Counted from the first letter of the stretch, positions 1 to 9,459 are shown. The stretch: DNA of 45,993 nucleotides from Micromonospora tarensis (GCF_016803395.1 NZ_JAEVHL010000027.1:1-45993), one strand, 5' to 3'. A program made the numbers and translations. The notes: generated by a model from the letters alone, not told the origin.

Positions 1-225
1 CGCGTGCTGCTCGGCGTGGGGACCGTCGCCGCGCTGTTCAGCCGACGCAGCCGGGTCCTGGCCGCGGTCGCCGGGGCCGCGCTCGTCGCGTCGTCCGTCG
101 CCACCCGCTTCGGCGTCTTCGAGGCCGGCATGGTGTCGGCGCGCGACCCGAAGTACACGGTCGTGCCGCAACGGACGCGACGCGAGCGCAGGGAGGGCCG
201 GTCGCCGGCCGAGAGGGCGACGTGA
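1..225 (+). CDS. NrfD/PsrC-type membrane subunit, C-terminal fragment
   Basis: The gene enters from outside the window, so only the last 74 codons are present. The visible part has a hydrophobic segment, then the tail GVFEAGMVSARDPKYTVVPQ and a basic end rich in Arg and Glu. This tail is typical of actinobacterial NrfD/polysulfide-reductase membrane subunits, which anchor molybdopterin oxidoreductase complexes and pass electrons to or from quinone. The next gene is an oxalate/formate-type carrier, which often accompanies formate-dehydrogenase-like complexes in actinomycetes, so a formate or similar oxidoreductase is the likely context. The assignment rests on the C-terminal signature alone. 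Confidence 0.6.
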   Translation, partial: RVLLGVGTVAALFSRRSRVLAAVAGAALVASSVATRFGVFEAGMVSARDPKYTVVPQRTRRERREGRSPAERAT

Positions 226-275
226 CTCGACCAGCAGGCGCCAGCCAGTGAGCCGGCAGACGGGGGACTCAGCTC

Positions 276-1562
276 ATGGCACACACCGCAACTGATCCAG
301 GACGATCCACACCGACGCGGGGGCGATGGAACCTCGTCGTCGCCGCCGTGCTCGTGCAACTCGCGCTCGGCGCGGTGTACGCGTGGAGCGTGTTCAACAC
401 GCCGTTGCAGCAGGAGTTCGGCTGGGCCAAGTGGCAGGCGGTCCTGCCGTTCGAGGTGGCGATCGGGACGATCTTCATCGGCAGCCTGATCGGCGGTCGC
501 ATCCAGGACCGGCGCGGGCCACGCCCGGTCGCGTTGGGCGGCGGTGTGCTCTACGCGGTCGGCAACATGCTGGCCGCGCTCACCTCGTCCAAGGACGACC
601 TCTGGCTGCTCGTGCTCACCTACGGCGTGCTCGGGGGAATCGGCCTCGGGGCCGCCTACATCACCCCGATCGCGATGCTCTCCAAGTGGTTCCCGGACCG
701 GCGTGGACTGATCACCGGCATCGCGGTGGCCGGGTTCGGCTTCGGCGCCGTGATCGTGGCGCCGGTGGCGAAGCGGCTGCTCAGCGGCACCGACGACCCG
801 ACGCACGTGTTCTTCCCGCTGGGCGTCGCCTACCTGATCGCGATCCTGCTCGGGGCGTCGCTGTTCCGGAACCCGCCGGCCGGCTACCAGGTGCCCGGGT
901 TCACCCCGAAGACCGCCGGCCGGGCTCTCGCCGGCACCCGGGTCTACACGCTGCGGGAGGCGCTGCGGACCCGGCAGTGGTACATGCTCACCGGCATCCT
1001 CGCGCTCAACGTCGCCTGCGGCATCGCGCTGATCTCCCAGGCGTCGGACGCCACCCAGGTCATCACCGGGGCCAGCGCGGCGAGCGCGGCCACCCTGGTC
1101 GGCGTCCTCGGCCTGTTCAACGGCGCCGGGCGGGTGGCGTGGGCGTGGTTGTCCGACCGCACCGGGCGAATGCCCGCGTTCTTCGGGATGCTGCTGTTGC
1201 AGGCGATCTGCTTCTTCATCCTGCCGCACGCCGCGTCACTCGCCCTCTTCGCGATCCTCGCCGCGCTGGTCTACCTCGCCTACGGCGGTGGTTTCGGCAC
1301 CATGCCCGCCACCGCGGCCGACTACTTCGGCACCCCCAACGGCGGTGCGATCTACGGCGCCATGATCGTGGCGTGGAGCATCGGGGGAGTGGTCGGCCCG
1401 CTGGTCACGGCGCTGCTCTACGAGGCGAGCGGGAAGAGTTACACGCTGCCGTTCACGGTCATCGCGATCGTCGCCCTGGTCGCCCTGGTGCTGCCGCCGA
1501 TCACCCGGATGCCGTCCGAGCCGGGTCTGCCCCAGTCACAGGGCGGCGGCTCCGGCCGCTGA
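276..1562 (+). CDS. MFS transporter, oxalate/formate antiporter (OFA) family
   Basis: This 428-residue integral membrane protein has twelve predicted transmembrane segments. The first contains ALGAVYAWSVFNTPLQQEFGW, which is typical of OxlT/YhjX-like OFA carriers. The loop GGRIQDRRGPRP is the MFS loop-2/3 signature, and SKWFPDRRGLITGIAVAGFGFGA follows the usual OFA pattern. It probably exchanges or imports a small carboxylate, but the substrate cannot be read from the sequence. The ATG has a GGGGGA ribosome site about seven bases upstream. It lies 50 bases after the NrfD-like gene on the same strand and may be co-transcribed. A strong hairpin follows the stop. Confidence 0.85.
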   Translation: MAHTATDPGRSTPTRGRWNLVVAAVLVQLALGAVYAWSVFNTPLQQEFGWAKWQAVLPFEVAIGTIFIGSLIGGRIQDRRGPRPVALGGGVLYAVGNMLAALTSSKDDLWLLVLTYGVLGGIGLGAAYITPIAMLSKWFPDRRGLITGIAVAGFGFGAVIVAPVAKRLLSGTDDPTHVFFPLGVAYLIAILLGASLFRNPPAGYQVPGFTPKTAGRALAGTRVYTLREALRTRQWYMLTGILALNVACGIALISQASDATQVITGASAASAATLVGVLGLFNGAGRVAWAWLSDRTGRMPAFFGMLLLQAICFFILPHAASLALFAILAALVYLAYGGGFGTMPATAADYFGTPNGGAIYGAMIVAWSIGGVVGPLVTALLYEASGKSYTLPFTVIAIVALVALVLPPITRMPSEPGLPQSQGGGSGR

Positions 1563-1579
1563 GCCGTCGACCGGTGCGG

Positions 1580-1615
1580 CGTGGGGTGCGGCCGGAGACC
1601 GGCACGCACCCCACG
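1580..1615. terminator. Hairpin after the MFS gene
   Basis: An 11-bp perfect stem (CGTGGGGTGCG with CGCACCCCACG) encloses a smaller GCCG/CGGC stem. It lies between the convergent MFS gene and regulator gene and could end transcription from both sides. There is no U-tract, as is usual in actinomycetes. Confidence 0.6.
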
Positions 1616-1689
1616 TCGACCGGACCAACTCACTTGTCGCGGGCGAAGCCACCCTTCGGCGCGATGATCTCCAGGTTCGTCCCGTGCCG

Positions 1690-2265
1690 TCAGGCGCGTT
1701 CGACCCGCGCGTTCTGGTGATCGGTCAGCCGCAGCCCGACACCGCGTACGACGTCGATGGCGGCGCCGGTGCCCAGGTCGTGCAGCTTGCGGCGTAGCCG
1801 CTTCACCAGCGACTGCACGTCCGCCTTGCGTTCGCGCCGCTCGTCACCCCAGACCGACCGGTGCAGCTCGGCGTAGCTCCACACCCGGGCCGGCTCGGTG
1901 ATCAGACAGGTCAGCAGGTCGTGTTCCAGGCGGGTGAGGTCGACCTCCCGGTCCCCGCAGCGGGCGCTGGACCGGGTCGAGTCGATCACCAGGGTGGCCA
2001 CCGGGGCCGTCTCGGGCGCGTTGGCGGCGACCTGCTGGGGGACGGCGATCAGCCGGCGTAGCTCGTCCAGGTCGGCCACCAGCAGCAGCGGGGCGATGCC
2101 GTCGAGGCGCTCCGCGAGGCGGATCCGCTCGGCCGGCGACGGGGTCACCGCGATCAGCAGCGGGAACGGCTCGTCGGCCGGATCACCGCCGTTCAACGTC
2201 GCCTCGTCAGCCTCGGCCACAGCCCCGCCCGGGATCGATGGACATCCCTGCCCAACTCTCGTCAT
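1690..2265 (-). CDS. Orphan winged-helix regulator with degenerate N-terminal domain
   Basis: The C-terminal ~95 residues form an OmpR/PhoB-type winged helix: DREVDLTRLEHDLLTCL, then VWSYAELHRSVWG, then a recognition-helix region and VVRGVGLRL. The N-terminal part (LLIAVTPSPAERIRLAERL...) looks like a receiver-fold remnant with no recognisable phospho-acceptor Asp motif, so control is probably not by ordinary phosphotransfer. The start at 2265 was chosen by alignment with the paralogue at 7000-7503; an upstream GTG at 2328 is possible. It is divergent from the large secreted protease gene, and its paralogue sits just past that gene's end. Regulation of the protease by either is inference. Confidence 0.7.
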   Translation of the reverse strand: MTRVGQGCPSIPGGAVAEADEATLNGGDPADEPFPLLIAVTPSPAERIRLAERLDGIAPLLLVADLDELRRLIAVPQQVAANAPETAPVATLVIDSTRSSARCGDREVDLTRLEHDLLTCLITEPARVWSYAELHRSVWGDERRERKADVQSLVKRLRRKLHDLGTGAAIDVVRGVGLRLTDHQNARVERA

Positions 2266-2504
2266 GCTATTGACAATGATTGGCAAGCGCGCCGCCAGCA
2301 GGGCAACTCTTAGCGACAAGTTGCTCACGGCAAGTTCTTGATCGTCCGTTCTTCTCGATCATAGTGTCCACTCGGGCAACCGGCGTGACCCGCGCGGTGC
2401 ATGGGGGAGGCAGAGGGTTCGTCCGCTCGTTCCGTCGAGGCGAACCTTCCACACCTTCACCATGGCCCATTACACCCTGGGTCGTTCTGAGGGAGGCGGC
2501 ACCA

Positions 2505-5500
2505 ATGTTCAGACGTCCACAATGGCGGCGCGCAGCCAGATCGCTGGTGAGCGCCGGAGCGGCGACGATCCTCGCCGCGACATGCTTGGCCACCATCGGC
2601 TCGGGCGCGCAGGCCGCGCCGAACGGCGCGATCGGGGCGGGCGCCCCGAGTGGGGACAAGATCCGACCGGAGCTCGCCAAGCAGCTCCAGGCCAAGAGTG
2701 AAGCGGACTTCTGGATCCGGTTCAAGGACCGGGCGGACTTCAGCAAGGCCAGCGCCATCAAGGACTGGTCGAAGCGCGGCACGGCGGTCGCGGACGCCCT
2801 GCGCCAGACCGCCGCGGCGAGCCAGGGCAAGATCCGAGCCGATCTCGACAGCTCGGGCGCGAAGTACCAGACCTTCTGGGCCACCAACGCGATCAAGGTG
2901 AGCAGCGGCTCGCTGGAGATGGCGCAGAAGTTCGCCGGGCACTCGGAGGTCGAGGGCCTGTACGCTCCGGTCGCCTACAAGGTGCCGGAGACCACCAAGG
3001 GCACCGACGAGAAGACGGTGAACGCCCTGGAGTGGGGCATCGCCAACATCAACGCCGACGACGTCTGGTCCCAGTACGGCGTCAAGGGCGAGGGCATCAC
3101 CATCGCCAACATCGACACCGGCGTCCAGTTCGACCACCCGGCGCTGGTCAACTCGTACCGGGGCAACAACGGCGACGGGACGTTCGACCACAACTACAAC
3201 TGGTTCAACGCGGCCGGCTCCACCGGCGCCTGCGCGACCGCCCCCTGTGACGGCGACGGCCACGGCACGCACACGATGGGCACCATGGCCGGCTCCGACG
3301 GGGCGAACCAGATCGGTGTCGCCCCCGGCGTCAAGTGGATCGCCGCGAACGGCTGCTGCCCCAGCGACGCCGCCCTGATCGAATCCGGTCAGTGGATGCT
3401 CGAACCGCTGGACCTCAACGGTCAGAACGCGGACGCGAGCAAGCGGCCGAACATCATCAACAACTCGTGGGGCACCCGGGACCCGTCCAACGAGCCGTTC
3501 ATGGAGGACGTGACGAACGCCTGGGCCGCCTCCGGCATCTTCGGCACCTGGTCCAACGGCAACAGCGGACCGGCGTGCCAGACCAGTGGCTCACCGGGCA
3601 GCCTCGCCAGCAACTACTCGACCGGGGCGTACGACGTCAACAACAACGTCGCCGGCTTCTCCGCCCGTGGCGTCGGCCAGAACGGCGAGATCAAGCCCAA
3701 CATCTCGGCGCCGGGCGTGAACGTCCGGTCGAGCATCCCGGGCAGCGCCTACGGCAGCATCAGCGGCACCTCGATGGCCGCACCGCACCTCGCGGGTGTG
3801 ATCGCGCTGCTGTACTCGGCGGCCCCGTCCCTGGTCGGTGACGTCAACGCGACCCGGGCGCTGCTCAACGGCGCCGCCGTCGACAAGGCCGACGACCAGT
3901 GTGGTGGCACCGCGGCCGACAACAACGTCTACGGCGAAGGCCGACTGGACGCCCTCGCGTTGCTCAACGCCGCCCCGACCGGCGACATCGGCACGCTGAC
4001 CGGCACGGTCACCGACGCGACCAGCGGCGCCCCGATCGCCGGCGCGACGGTGACGCTCACCGGGCCGTCCGAGCGTGAGCTGACCACCGGTGCCGACGGC
4101 AAGTTCTCGACCCAACTCCCCACCGGCGAGTACCAGGTCGTCGTCGCGGCGTTCGGCTACGGCAGCGTCACCAGGACGGCGACCGTCGCCAAGGGCGCCA
4201 CCACGACGCTCAACGTCGCCCTCACCGCGGTGCCGAGTGTCAACGTCACCGGAGCGGTCACCGACGGCTCCGGCCACGGCTGGCCGTTGTACGCGAAGGT
4301 GACCGTGACGGGGGTGTCCGGCGTCTACGACTACACCACGCCGACGAACGGCCGCTACAGCATCAAGCTGCCGGCCGGGCAGACCTACACCCTGAAGTAC
4401 GAGTCGCAGTACCCGGGTTACCAGACCGTCACCAAGGAGGTCGTGGTCGGCTCGGGCAACGCCACCGCCAACGTCGCCGTGCCGGTGGAGAGCACCACCT
4501 GCACCACCGCTCCCGGCTACACGTTCGGCTCGGACGGCGAGTACGAGACCTTCGACGGCACGACCACGCCGGCTGGGTGGACCGTGGTGGACAACGCGGG
4601 CAGCGGCCAGGTCTGGAAGTTCACCGACGACGGCGACCGGGGCAACCTGACCGGCGGCAGCGGCAACTTCGCGATGATCGACAGCGACGCCTACGGAGCG
4701 GGCGCCACCCAGGACACCGCCCTGGTCAGCCCGGTGGTCAACCTGACCAGCGTCACCGCCCCGGTCATCCGGTTCAACCAGGACTTCAACCAGCTCGACG
4801 AGGACAAAGCCGACGTCGACCTGAGCATCGACGGCGGCGCCACCTGGACCAACGTGCTCCGACAGGAGACCGACGTCCGGGGACCGAAGCTGACCGAGAT
4901 CCCGATCCCGCAGGCGGCCGGCAAGGCACAGGTGCAGGTCCGCTTCCGCTACTACGACGCCTCGTACGAGTGGTGGTGGGAGGTCGACAACGTCCTCATC
5001 GGCAGCAAGGTCACCTGCGTGCCGGTCGACGGCGGTCTGGTCGTCGGTAACGTCCGCGACAAGAACGACGACAGCTACGTCAACGGCGCGACCGTCACCA
5101 GCAAGGACCGGCCCGCCGAGAAGGCGGTCACCGTGGCCACTCCGGACGACCCGGACTTGGCCGACGGCTTCTACTGGATCTACTCGTCGCTGACCGGTAC
5201 GCACCCGTTCACCGCGACCGCCGGCAACTACGTCAGCCAGACCAAGCAGGTCGACGTCGAGGCCGACTGGGCCACCCCGGCGAACTTCCAGCTCGCGGCC
5301 GGCCGGCTGTCGGTGACCCCGACGCAGCTGGGCGCGACGCTCCAGATGCCCAACGGCAGGACCAGCAAGACGTTCACTGTCACCAACACCGGCGGCGCGC
5401 CGGTCGAGGTCAAGTTCAGTGAGCGGGACAACGGGTTCGAACTCCTGCGGGCGGACGGATCCACACTCACCCGGCAGCAGGTGCTCGGGGCCAGCGGCGC

Positions 5501-6929
5501 GCCGGAGCAGCGGCTCACCGTCCCGACGTCGTTCGCCGCCAGGGCGTCCGGCAAGGAGGTCAAGGCGGCAGCCGCCGCTGCCGGCCCGCAGGCGGCACCG
5601 TGGACGGACATCGCCAACTACCCGGCCAACATCATGGACAACCGGGTGGTGAACCTGGACGGCAAGGTGTATTCGCTCGGCGGCGGCGACGGTAGCGCCT
5701 CCACCGCCAAGAACTACGCCTACGACCCGGCCGCGCAGACCTGGACGGCGATCGCCGACCTCCCCGGCGCCCGTAACGCGGTGACGGCGGGCGTCGTGGG
5801 CGGGAAGATCATCGTCACCGGTGGCTGGGGCGACGAGGGCCCGGACGCGGCCACCTGGTCGTACGACCCCGGGGCCAACACCTGGACGGAGCTGGCCGAC
5901 AACCCGACGCCACGGGCCGCGGCCGGCCAGGGCGTGGTCGACGGCAAGCTGTACGCGGTCGGTGGCTGCACCACGGCCAACTGCACGCCGATGTCGAACA
6001 GCGTCGTCCGGTTCGACCCGGCCACCAACAAGTGGGAGACGTTGGCCAACTACCCGAAGTCGGTGGCCTTCGCCTCCTGCGGCGGGATCGACGGCGTCCT
6101 CTACTGCACCGGCGGCAACGACGGCTCCGCCGCGCAGAAGTCCAGCTACGCCTTCGACCCGGGCAGCAACACCTGGACGGCGATCGCCGACGCCCCCGCC
6201 GACAACTGGGCCAGCTCGTACGCGGTCGCCAGCGGCAAGCTGCTCGTCGTCGGTGGCTCGCAGGGTGGGGCCATCAGCAACGCCGGCTTCGCCTTCGACC
6301 CGGCGGCCGGTTCGTGGTCCAACCTGCCGAACGCCAACACCGCCCGGTACCGGGGCGGCGCGGCGTGCGGTTTCTACAAGATCGGCGGCTCGTCCGGCAG
6401 CTTCAACGCGGCCGCCAACAGCGAGGTGCTGCCGGGCTTCGAGGGTTGCGCCGAGGCGGCGGCCGACGTCAGCTGGATGACCATCGACAAGTCGGCGGTC
6501 ACCCTCGCGCCGGGCGCGAAGGTCACCGTCACCGTCGGCATGACGGCGAACGTGGACCAGCCGGGGACCTACTCCGGCGCGGTCGGGATCACCGAGAACA
6601 CCCCGTACTCGGTGCCGCCGGTCGCGGTGACCATGACCGCGAACCCCCCGAAGACCTGGGGCAAGCTCATGGGTACGGTCACCGGCACCACCTGCCAGGG
6701 CGCGACCTCGCCGCTCACCGGCGCGGTCGTGCAGGTCGACTCGTGGGCGGCGTCCTACACCTTCGCCACCGACGCCAACGGCAGGTACGCCTACTGGGTG
6801 GACCGCCGCAACAACCCGCTCACCATGATCGTCGCCAAGGACGGCTGGAAGCCGCAGACCCGTCAGACGAGGATCAACACCACCGCTGCCACGGTGGAGG
6901 ACTTCGGGTTGGCACCGATCAAGTGCTGA
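2505..6929 (+). CDS. Secreted multidomain S8 subtilisin (bacillopeptidase F-like) with kelch repeats
   Basis: The 1474-residue product starts with a basic, Ala-rich signal peptide (about 1-36) and a propeptide to about 180. The subtilisin domain has the triad Asp204 (NIDTGVQFDHP), His253 (GDGHGTHTMGT) and Ser423 (SGTSMAAPHLAG), with Asn353 in GNSGP as the probable oxyanion residue. Carboxypeptidase-regulatory-like domains follow (about 493-575, 579-660 and 843-925), with a MAM/immune-inhibitor-like beta-sandwich at 666-838 between the second and third. Then come an Ig-like segment, five or six kelch repeats (about 1030-1312), a BACON-like domain (1319-1382) and a last regulatory-like domain ending ...GLAPIKC. 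The ATG at 2505 follows GGGAGGCGG and precedes the signal peptide. The likely role is extracellular protein breakdown with adhesion modules. There is no sortase signal. Confidence 0.9.
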   Translation: MFRRPQWRRAARSLVSAGAATILAATCLATIGSGAQAAPNGAIGAGAPSGDKIRPELAKQLQAKSEADFWIRFKDRADFSKASAIKDWSKRGTAVADALRQTAAASQGKIRADLDSSGAKYQTFWATNAIKVSSGSLEMAQKFAGHSEVEGLYAPVAYKVPETTKGTDEKTVNALEWGIANINADDVWSQYGVKGEGITIANIDTGVQFDHPALVNSYRGNNGDGTFDHNYNWFNAAGSTGACATAPCDGDGHGTHTMGTMAGSDGANQIGVAPGVKWIAANGCCPSDAALIESGQWMLEPLDLNGQNADASKRPNIINNSWGTRDPSNEPFMEDVTNAWAASGIFGTWSNGNSGPACQTSGSPGSLASNYSTGAYDVNNNVAGFSARGVGQNGEIKPNISAPGVNVRSSIPGSAYGSISGTSMAAPHLAGVIALLYSAAPSLVGDVNATRALLNGAAVDKADDQCGGTAADNNVYGEGRLDALALLNAAPTGDIGTLTGTVTDATSGAPIAGATVTLTGPSERELTTGADGKFSTQLPTGEYQVVVAAFGYGSVTRTATVAKGATTTLNVALTAVPSVNVTGAVTDGSGHGWPLYAKVTVTGVSGVYDYTTPTNGRYSIKLPAGQTYTLKYESQYPGYQTVTKEVVVGSGNATANVAVPVESTTCTTAPGYTFGSDGEYETFDGTTTPAGWTVVDNAGSGQVWKFTDDGDRGNLTGGSGNFAMIDSDAYGAGATQDTALVSPVVNLTSVTAPVIRFNQDFNQLDEDKADVDLSIDGGATWTNVLRQETDVRGPKLTEIPIPQAAGKAQVQVRFRYYDASYEWWWEVDNVLIGSKVTCVPVDGGLVVGNVRDKNDDSYVNGATVTSKDRPAEKAVTVATPDDPDLADGFYWIYSSLTGTHPFTATAGNYVSQTKQVDVEADWATPANFQLAAGRLSVTPTQLGATLQMPNGRTSKTFTVTNTGGAPVEVKFSERDNGFELLRADGSTLTRQQVLGASGAPEQRLTVPTSFAARASGKEVKAAAAAAGPQAAPWTDIANYPANIMDNRVVNLDGKVYSLGGGDGSASTAKNYAYDPAAQTWTAIADLPGARNAVTAGVVGGKIIVTGGWGDEGPDAATWSYDPGANTWTELADNPTPRAAAGQGVVDGKLYAVGGCTTANCTPMSNSVVRFDPATNKWETLANYPKSVAFASCGGIDGVLYCTGGNDGSAAQKSSYAFDPGSNTWTAIADAPADNWASSYAVASGKLLVVGGSQGGAISNAGFAFDPAAGSWSNLPNANTARYRGGAACGFYKIGGSSGSFNAAANSEVLPGFEGCAEAAADVSWMTIDKSAVTLAPGAKVTVTVGMTANVDQPGTYSGAVGITENTPYSVPPVAVTMTANPPKTWGKLMGTVTGTTCQGATSPLTGAVVQVDSWAASYTFATDANGRYAYWVDRRNNPLTMIVAKDGWKPQTRQTRINTTAATVEDFGLAPIKC

Positions 6930-6957
6930 CGCGACAGCGGTAGCGGCAGAGTCCGGC

Positions 6958-6980
6958 CCGCCTGGTCCCCGACCAGGCGG
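6958..6980. terminator. Hairpin between convergent protease and regulator genes
   Basis: A 10-bp perfect stem (CCGCCTGGTC-type arms) with a CCC loop lies in the 70-base gap between the protease stop and the stop of the minus-strand regulator. It could serve both directions. Confidence 0.6.
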
Positions 6981-6999
6981 CGGACCACGTCCGGGTGGG

Positions 7000-7503
7000 T
7001 CAGACCGGGGCGAGCCGGAAGCCGACGCCGCGTACCGAGTGGATCGTCGGCGCGGCGTTCAGCCGGGCGAGCTTGCCGCGCACCCGACGGATCACCGAGT
7101 GCATGTCGGAGTTGCGGCCGAGGTGCCGGTTGCCCCAGACCTCCAGGTGCAGCCGTTCGTAGGTCCAGATCTGCCCGGGCTCGTGCACCAGGCAACGCAG
7201 GACGTCGTGTTCCAGCCGGGTCAGGTCGACCTCCTGGTCGCGCCAGCGCAGCACCCGGCGGTCGGAGTCGACGGCCAGGTCCGGCGGCGGTGGAGGACTC
7301 GGCGCCGGCGCGGCACCCGTGGCCCCGGGTGGGGGAGTCGTGGCGGGCGGCGGCTCGACCACCCCGAGAAACTCTCGGGCCTGGTCGACGTTCGAGACGA
7401 TCAGGAAGGCGTCGCTGCCGCCGAGCAGCCGGGCCAGCTGTCGGCGTTCGGCCGGCGAGGACGCGATGCCGATGACCAGGCTGCCGACTGGAATTTCCTG
7501 CAT
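7000..7503 (-). CDS. Orphan winged-helix regulator, paralogue of the gene at 1690-2265
   Basis: This 167-residue protein begins MQEIPVGSLVIGIASSPAER, a short alpha/beta stretch like a truncated receiver without the Asp pocket. A Pro/Gly-rich linker follows, then an OmpR-type winged helix (DQEVDLTRLEHDVLRCL, WTYERLHLEVWG, HSVRGVGFRL). The DNA-binding half is roughly 50 percent identical by eye to that of the regulator on the other side of the protease gene, so the two arose by duplication. The chosen ATG starts at the conserved strand. In-frame codons further upstream give a poor N-terminus. It points toward the protease tail and away from the PAP2 gene. Target and signal are unknown. Confidence 0.7.
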   Translation of the reverse strand: MQEIPVGSLVIGIASSPAERRQLARLLGGSDAFLIVSNVDQAREFLGVVEPPPATTPPPGATGAAPAPSPPPPPDLAVDSDRRVLRWRDQEVDLTRLEHDVLRCLVHEPGQIWTYERLHLEVWGNRHLGRNSDMHSVIRRVRGKLARLNAAPTIHSVRGVGFRLAPV

Positions 7504-7709
7504 TCCCCCACACCTTCCGGTTCCCCAACGTACGCCGGATGGATTTTTCGCACCGCCGATCGAGACATCGATCAACGTCCTGACCCTAGTGGTGGCTGAT
7601 CTCGGCTGGGTTAAACCCGCTCGCATACCGGCAGCCAGATTCCCCGGCCGGGTCCGGCGCGCCGGCCCTACCGCCGACGATCCGCTCTCCGGGGGCGGTG
7701 GAGGTGGTT

Positions 7710-8735
7710 GTGACAGAACCAAGACAATCCGAGTACGCCGTCCGCACCTGCCGGAGCGAGCATGGTCGCCATGTCCATCGGATCGTCGTACCCCGTCGGT
7801 CGGTCGACGCCCGGCCCGCCGCCGGCGCGACCGCTGCGGCCCGCCCCCACGGCGTGCCGCTGAGGCTCCGGCTGCTCGCGGCGGCCCTGTGCGGTCTGCT
7901 CGGGCTGACCCTCACCGCCGCCGTCTTCGTGCGCACGCAGGTCGGTCAGCGGCTGGACGGCGTGCTCCTGCCGCGCGCCGAGCGGGGCGGAGGGTACGAG
8001 CAACAGACGGTCCTGGTGGGGCCGGCCAAGACCGTGCTGGCCGCCTTCCGCCGCCCGACGCTCATCGCCGCCCTGCTCGGCGCGGTGCTGCTGGTGGGGG
8101 TCCTCCGCCGGCGATCGGTGGCGGGGGTCGTCGGGGTGGGCATGGTCCTCTGCACCGTGCTGGTGGCCGGCGCGCTGAAGGCGGCGATGCCCCGCCCGGA
8201 TCTGCGGATCGAGAGCTCGACCACGCACAACAGCTTCCCCAGCGGTCACGTCGCGGCGGCGACCGCCCTGCTGCTGGCGTTCATGCTGGTGCTGCCCGGC
8301 TGGGCCCGGCGCTGGCTGGCCGTGCCGGGCGCGGCGGGGGTCTCGGTGATCGCCGCCGCCACGATGATCGCGGGTTGGCACCGGTTCAGTGACGCGCTCG
8401 GTGGCGTACTGCTGGGTGTGACGGTGTTCTGCCTGGCCGCGGCCGCGTTGCCGGACCGGCCGGGAGGCCGCGCGGCGACCGGCGGGTCCGGCGGCGGCAG
8501 TCGGAACCGTCGGCTGGCCGAGGCGGGAACCGGGCTGGTCGTGCTCGGCTGGGCGGTGCTGGTGGTCGTGCCCAATCTGGCCGCGTCGGTGCGGCTCGGG
8601 GCGCTGGTCGCCATCGTGGCGGCCGGCGCGTCGACGATGGTGCTGGTGGCTTCGGTGGTGTTCCTGGTGCGGTCGGCGGAATTCGTGGTGCCGCTCGGCG
8701 CCCGGCAGCCCGCGCGGCCATCGATCGAACGGTAA
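7710..8735 (+). CDS. PAP2-superfamily membrane phosphatase
   Basis: The protein has about 341 residues and six predicted membrane segments. The PAP2 motifs are visible: KAAMPRPDL (motif 1), PSGHVAAATA (motif 2) and GWHRFSDALGG (motif 3, H-x3-D present, with the usual upstream Arg replaced). Such enzymes remove phosphate from lipid pyrophosphates such as undecaprenyl-PP, or from phosphatidic acid, on the outer membrane face. The GTG at 7710 was chosen because GGAGGT lies just before it; GTGs at 7698 and 7704 overlap that site. It ends 28 bases before the response-regulator gene and may share the envelope-related theme of that operon. The substrate is unknown. Confidence 0.8.
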   Translation: MTEPRQSEYAVRTCRSEHGRHVHRIVVPRRSVDARPAAGATAAARPHGVPLRLRLLAAALCGLLGLTLTAAVFVRTQVGQRLDGVLLPRAERGGGYEQQTVLVGPAKTVLAAFRRPTLIAALLGAVLLVGVLRRRSVAGVVGVGMVLCTVLVAGALKAAMPRPDLRIESSTTHNSFPSGHVAAATALLLAFMLVLPGWARRWLAVPGAAGVSVIAAATMIAGWHRFSDALGGVLLGVTVFCLAAAALPDRPGGRAATGGSGGGSRNRRLAEAGTGLVVLGWAVLVVVPNLAASVRLGALVAIVAAGASTMVLVASVVFLVRSAEFVVPLGARQPARPSIER

Positions 8736-8763
8736 ACCCCCTCATGATGGGATACTTGGCGAC

Positions 8764-9459
8764 ATGTCCCAGGTGCTGTTGATCGAAGACCACCAGACGG
8801 TGCGCGACGGACTGCAGTTGGCGCTCACCCGGCAGGGCCACACCGTGCATGCGGTGGAGACCGGTGAGCAGGGGTTGGAGCGGCTGCGCAAGGGCCTGTC
8901 GGACGTCGTGGTCCTCGACCTCATGCTGCCCGGGATGGACGGGTTCGAGGTCTGCCGTCGGATTCGGCAGCTCGGCGACCTGCCGATCATCATGCTCACC
9001 GCCCGCAACGACGACATGGACGTGGTGGCAGGCCTGGAGGCCGGAGCCGACGACTACGTGGTCAAGCCCGTCCAGGCCCGGGTGCTGGAGGCCCGCATCC
9101 GGGCGGTGCTCCGACGCACCGGTGCCGAGTCGCGGCGTGCCGGTGGTGCGCGCGCCGGCCTGGAACAACACGGCTCGTTGACGATCGACCGGGCCGCGCT
9201 GGTGGTCAGCAAGGACGGGACACCGGTCAGCCTCGCCCCGACCGAGCTGCGACTGCTGCTCGAACTCTCGCAGACACCAGGCCAGGTGCTCAGTCGCCAG
9301 CAACTGTTGGCCGCCGTGTGGGAGCACGGCTATCTCGGTGACTCGCGACTCGTGGACGCCTGCGTCCAGCGGGTGCGCGCCAAGATCGAAGTCGACTCCT
9401 CGGCGCCGGTCTTCATCCAGACCGTGCGCGGCTTCGGATACCGGTTCGGGCCGCTGTGA
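8764..9459 (+). CDS. OmpR-family response regulator
   Basis: This is a complete 231-residue regulator. The receiver domain has the acidic pair in IEDH, phospho-acceptor Asp52 (VVVLDLMLPGMDG), the switch Thr in MLTARND and Lys in VVKPV. The C-terminal winged helix ends VRGFGYRFGPL. It is translationally coupled to the sensor kinase (GTGA overlap at 9456-9459). A GATACT box seven bases before the ATG and the absence of a Shine-Dalgarno sequence suggest a leaderless transcript. Convergent racemase and ligase genes begin 2 kb downstream, which recalls VanR/VanS-type loci, but no target can be proven from the sequence. Confidence 0.9.
   Translation: MSQVLLIEDHQTVRDGLQLALTRQGHTVHAVETGEQGLERLRKGLSDVVVLDLMLPGMDGFEVCRRIRQLGDLPIIMLTARNDDMDVVAGLEAGADDYVVKPVQARVLEARIRAVLRRTGAESRRAGGARAGLEQHGSLTIDRAALVVSKDGTPVSLAPTELRLLLELSQTPGQVLSRQQLLAAVWEHGYLGDSRLVDACVQRVRAKIEVDSSAPVFIQTVRGFGYRFGPL

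Noticed and set aside
326..1720. Long open frames overlapping real genes on both strands, such as 326-1720, 3591-5204 on minus, 16476-17771 and 29834-31564 on minus
   Set aside because: They are Arg/Gly/Ala-rich shadows caused by high GC at third positions. They have no domain signatures and the overlapping gene in each case is convincing.
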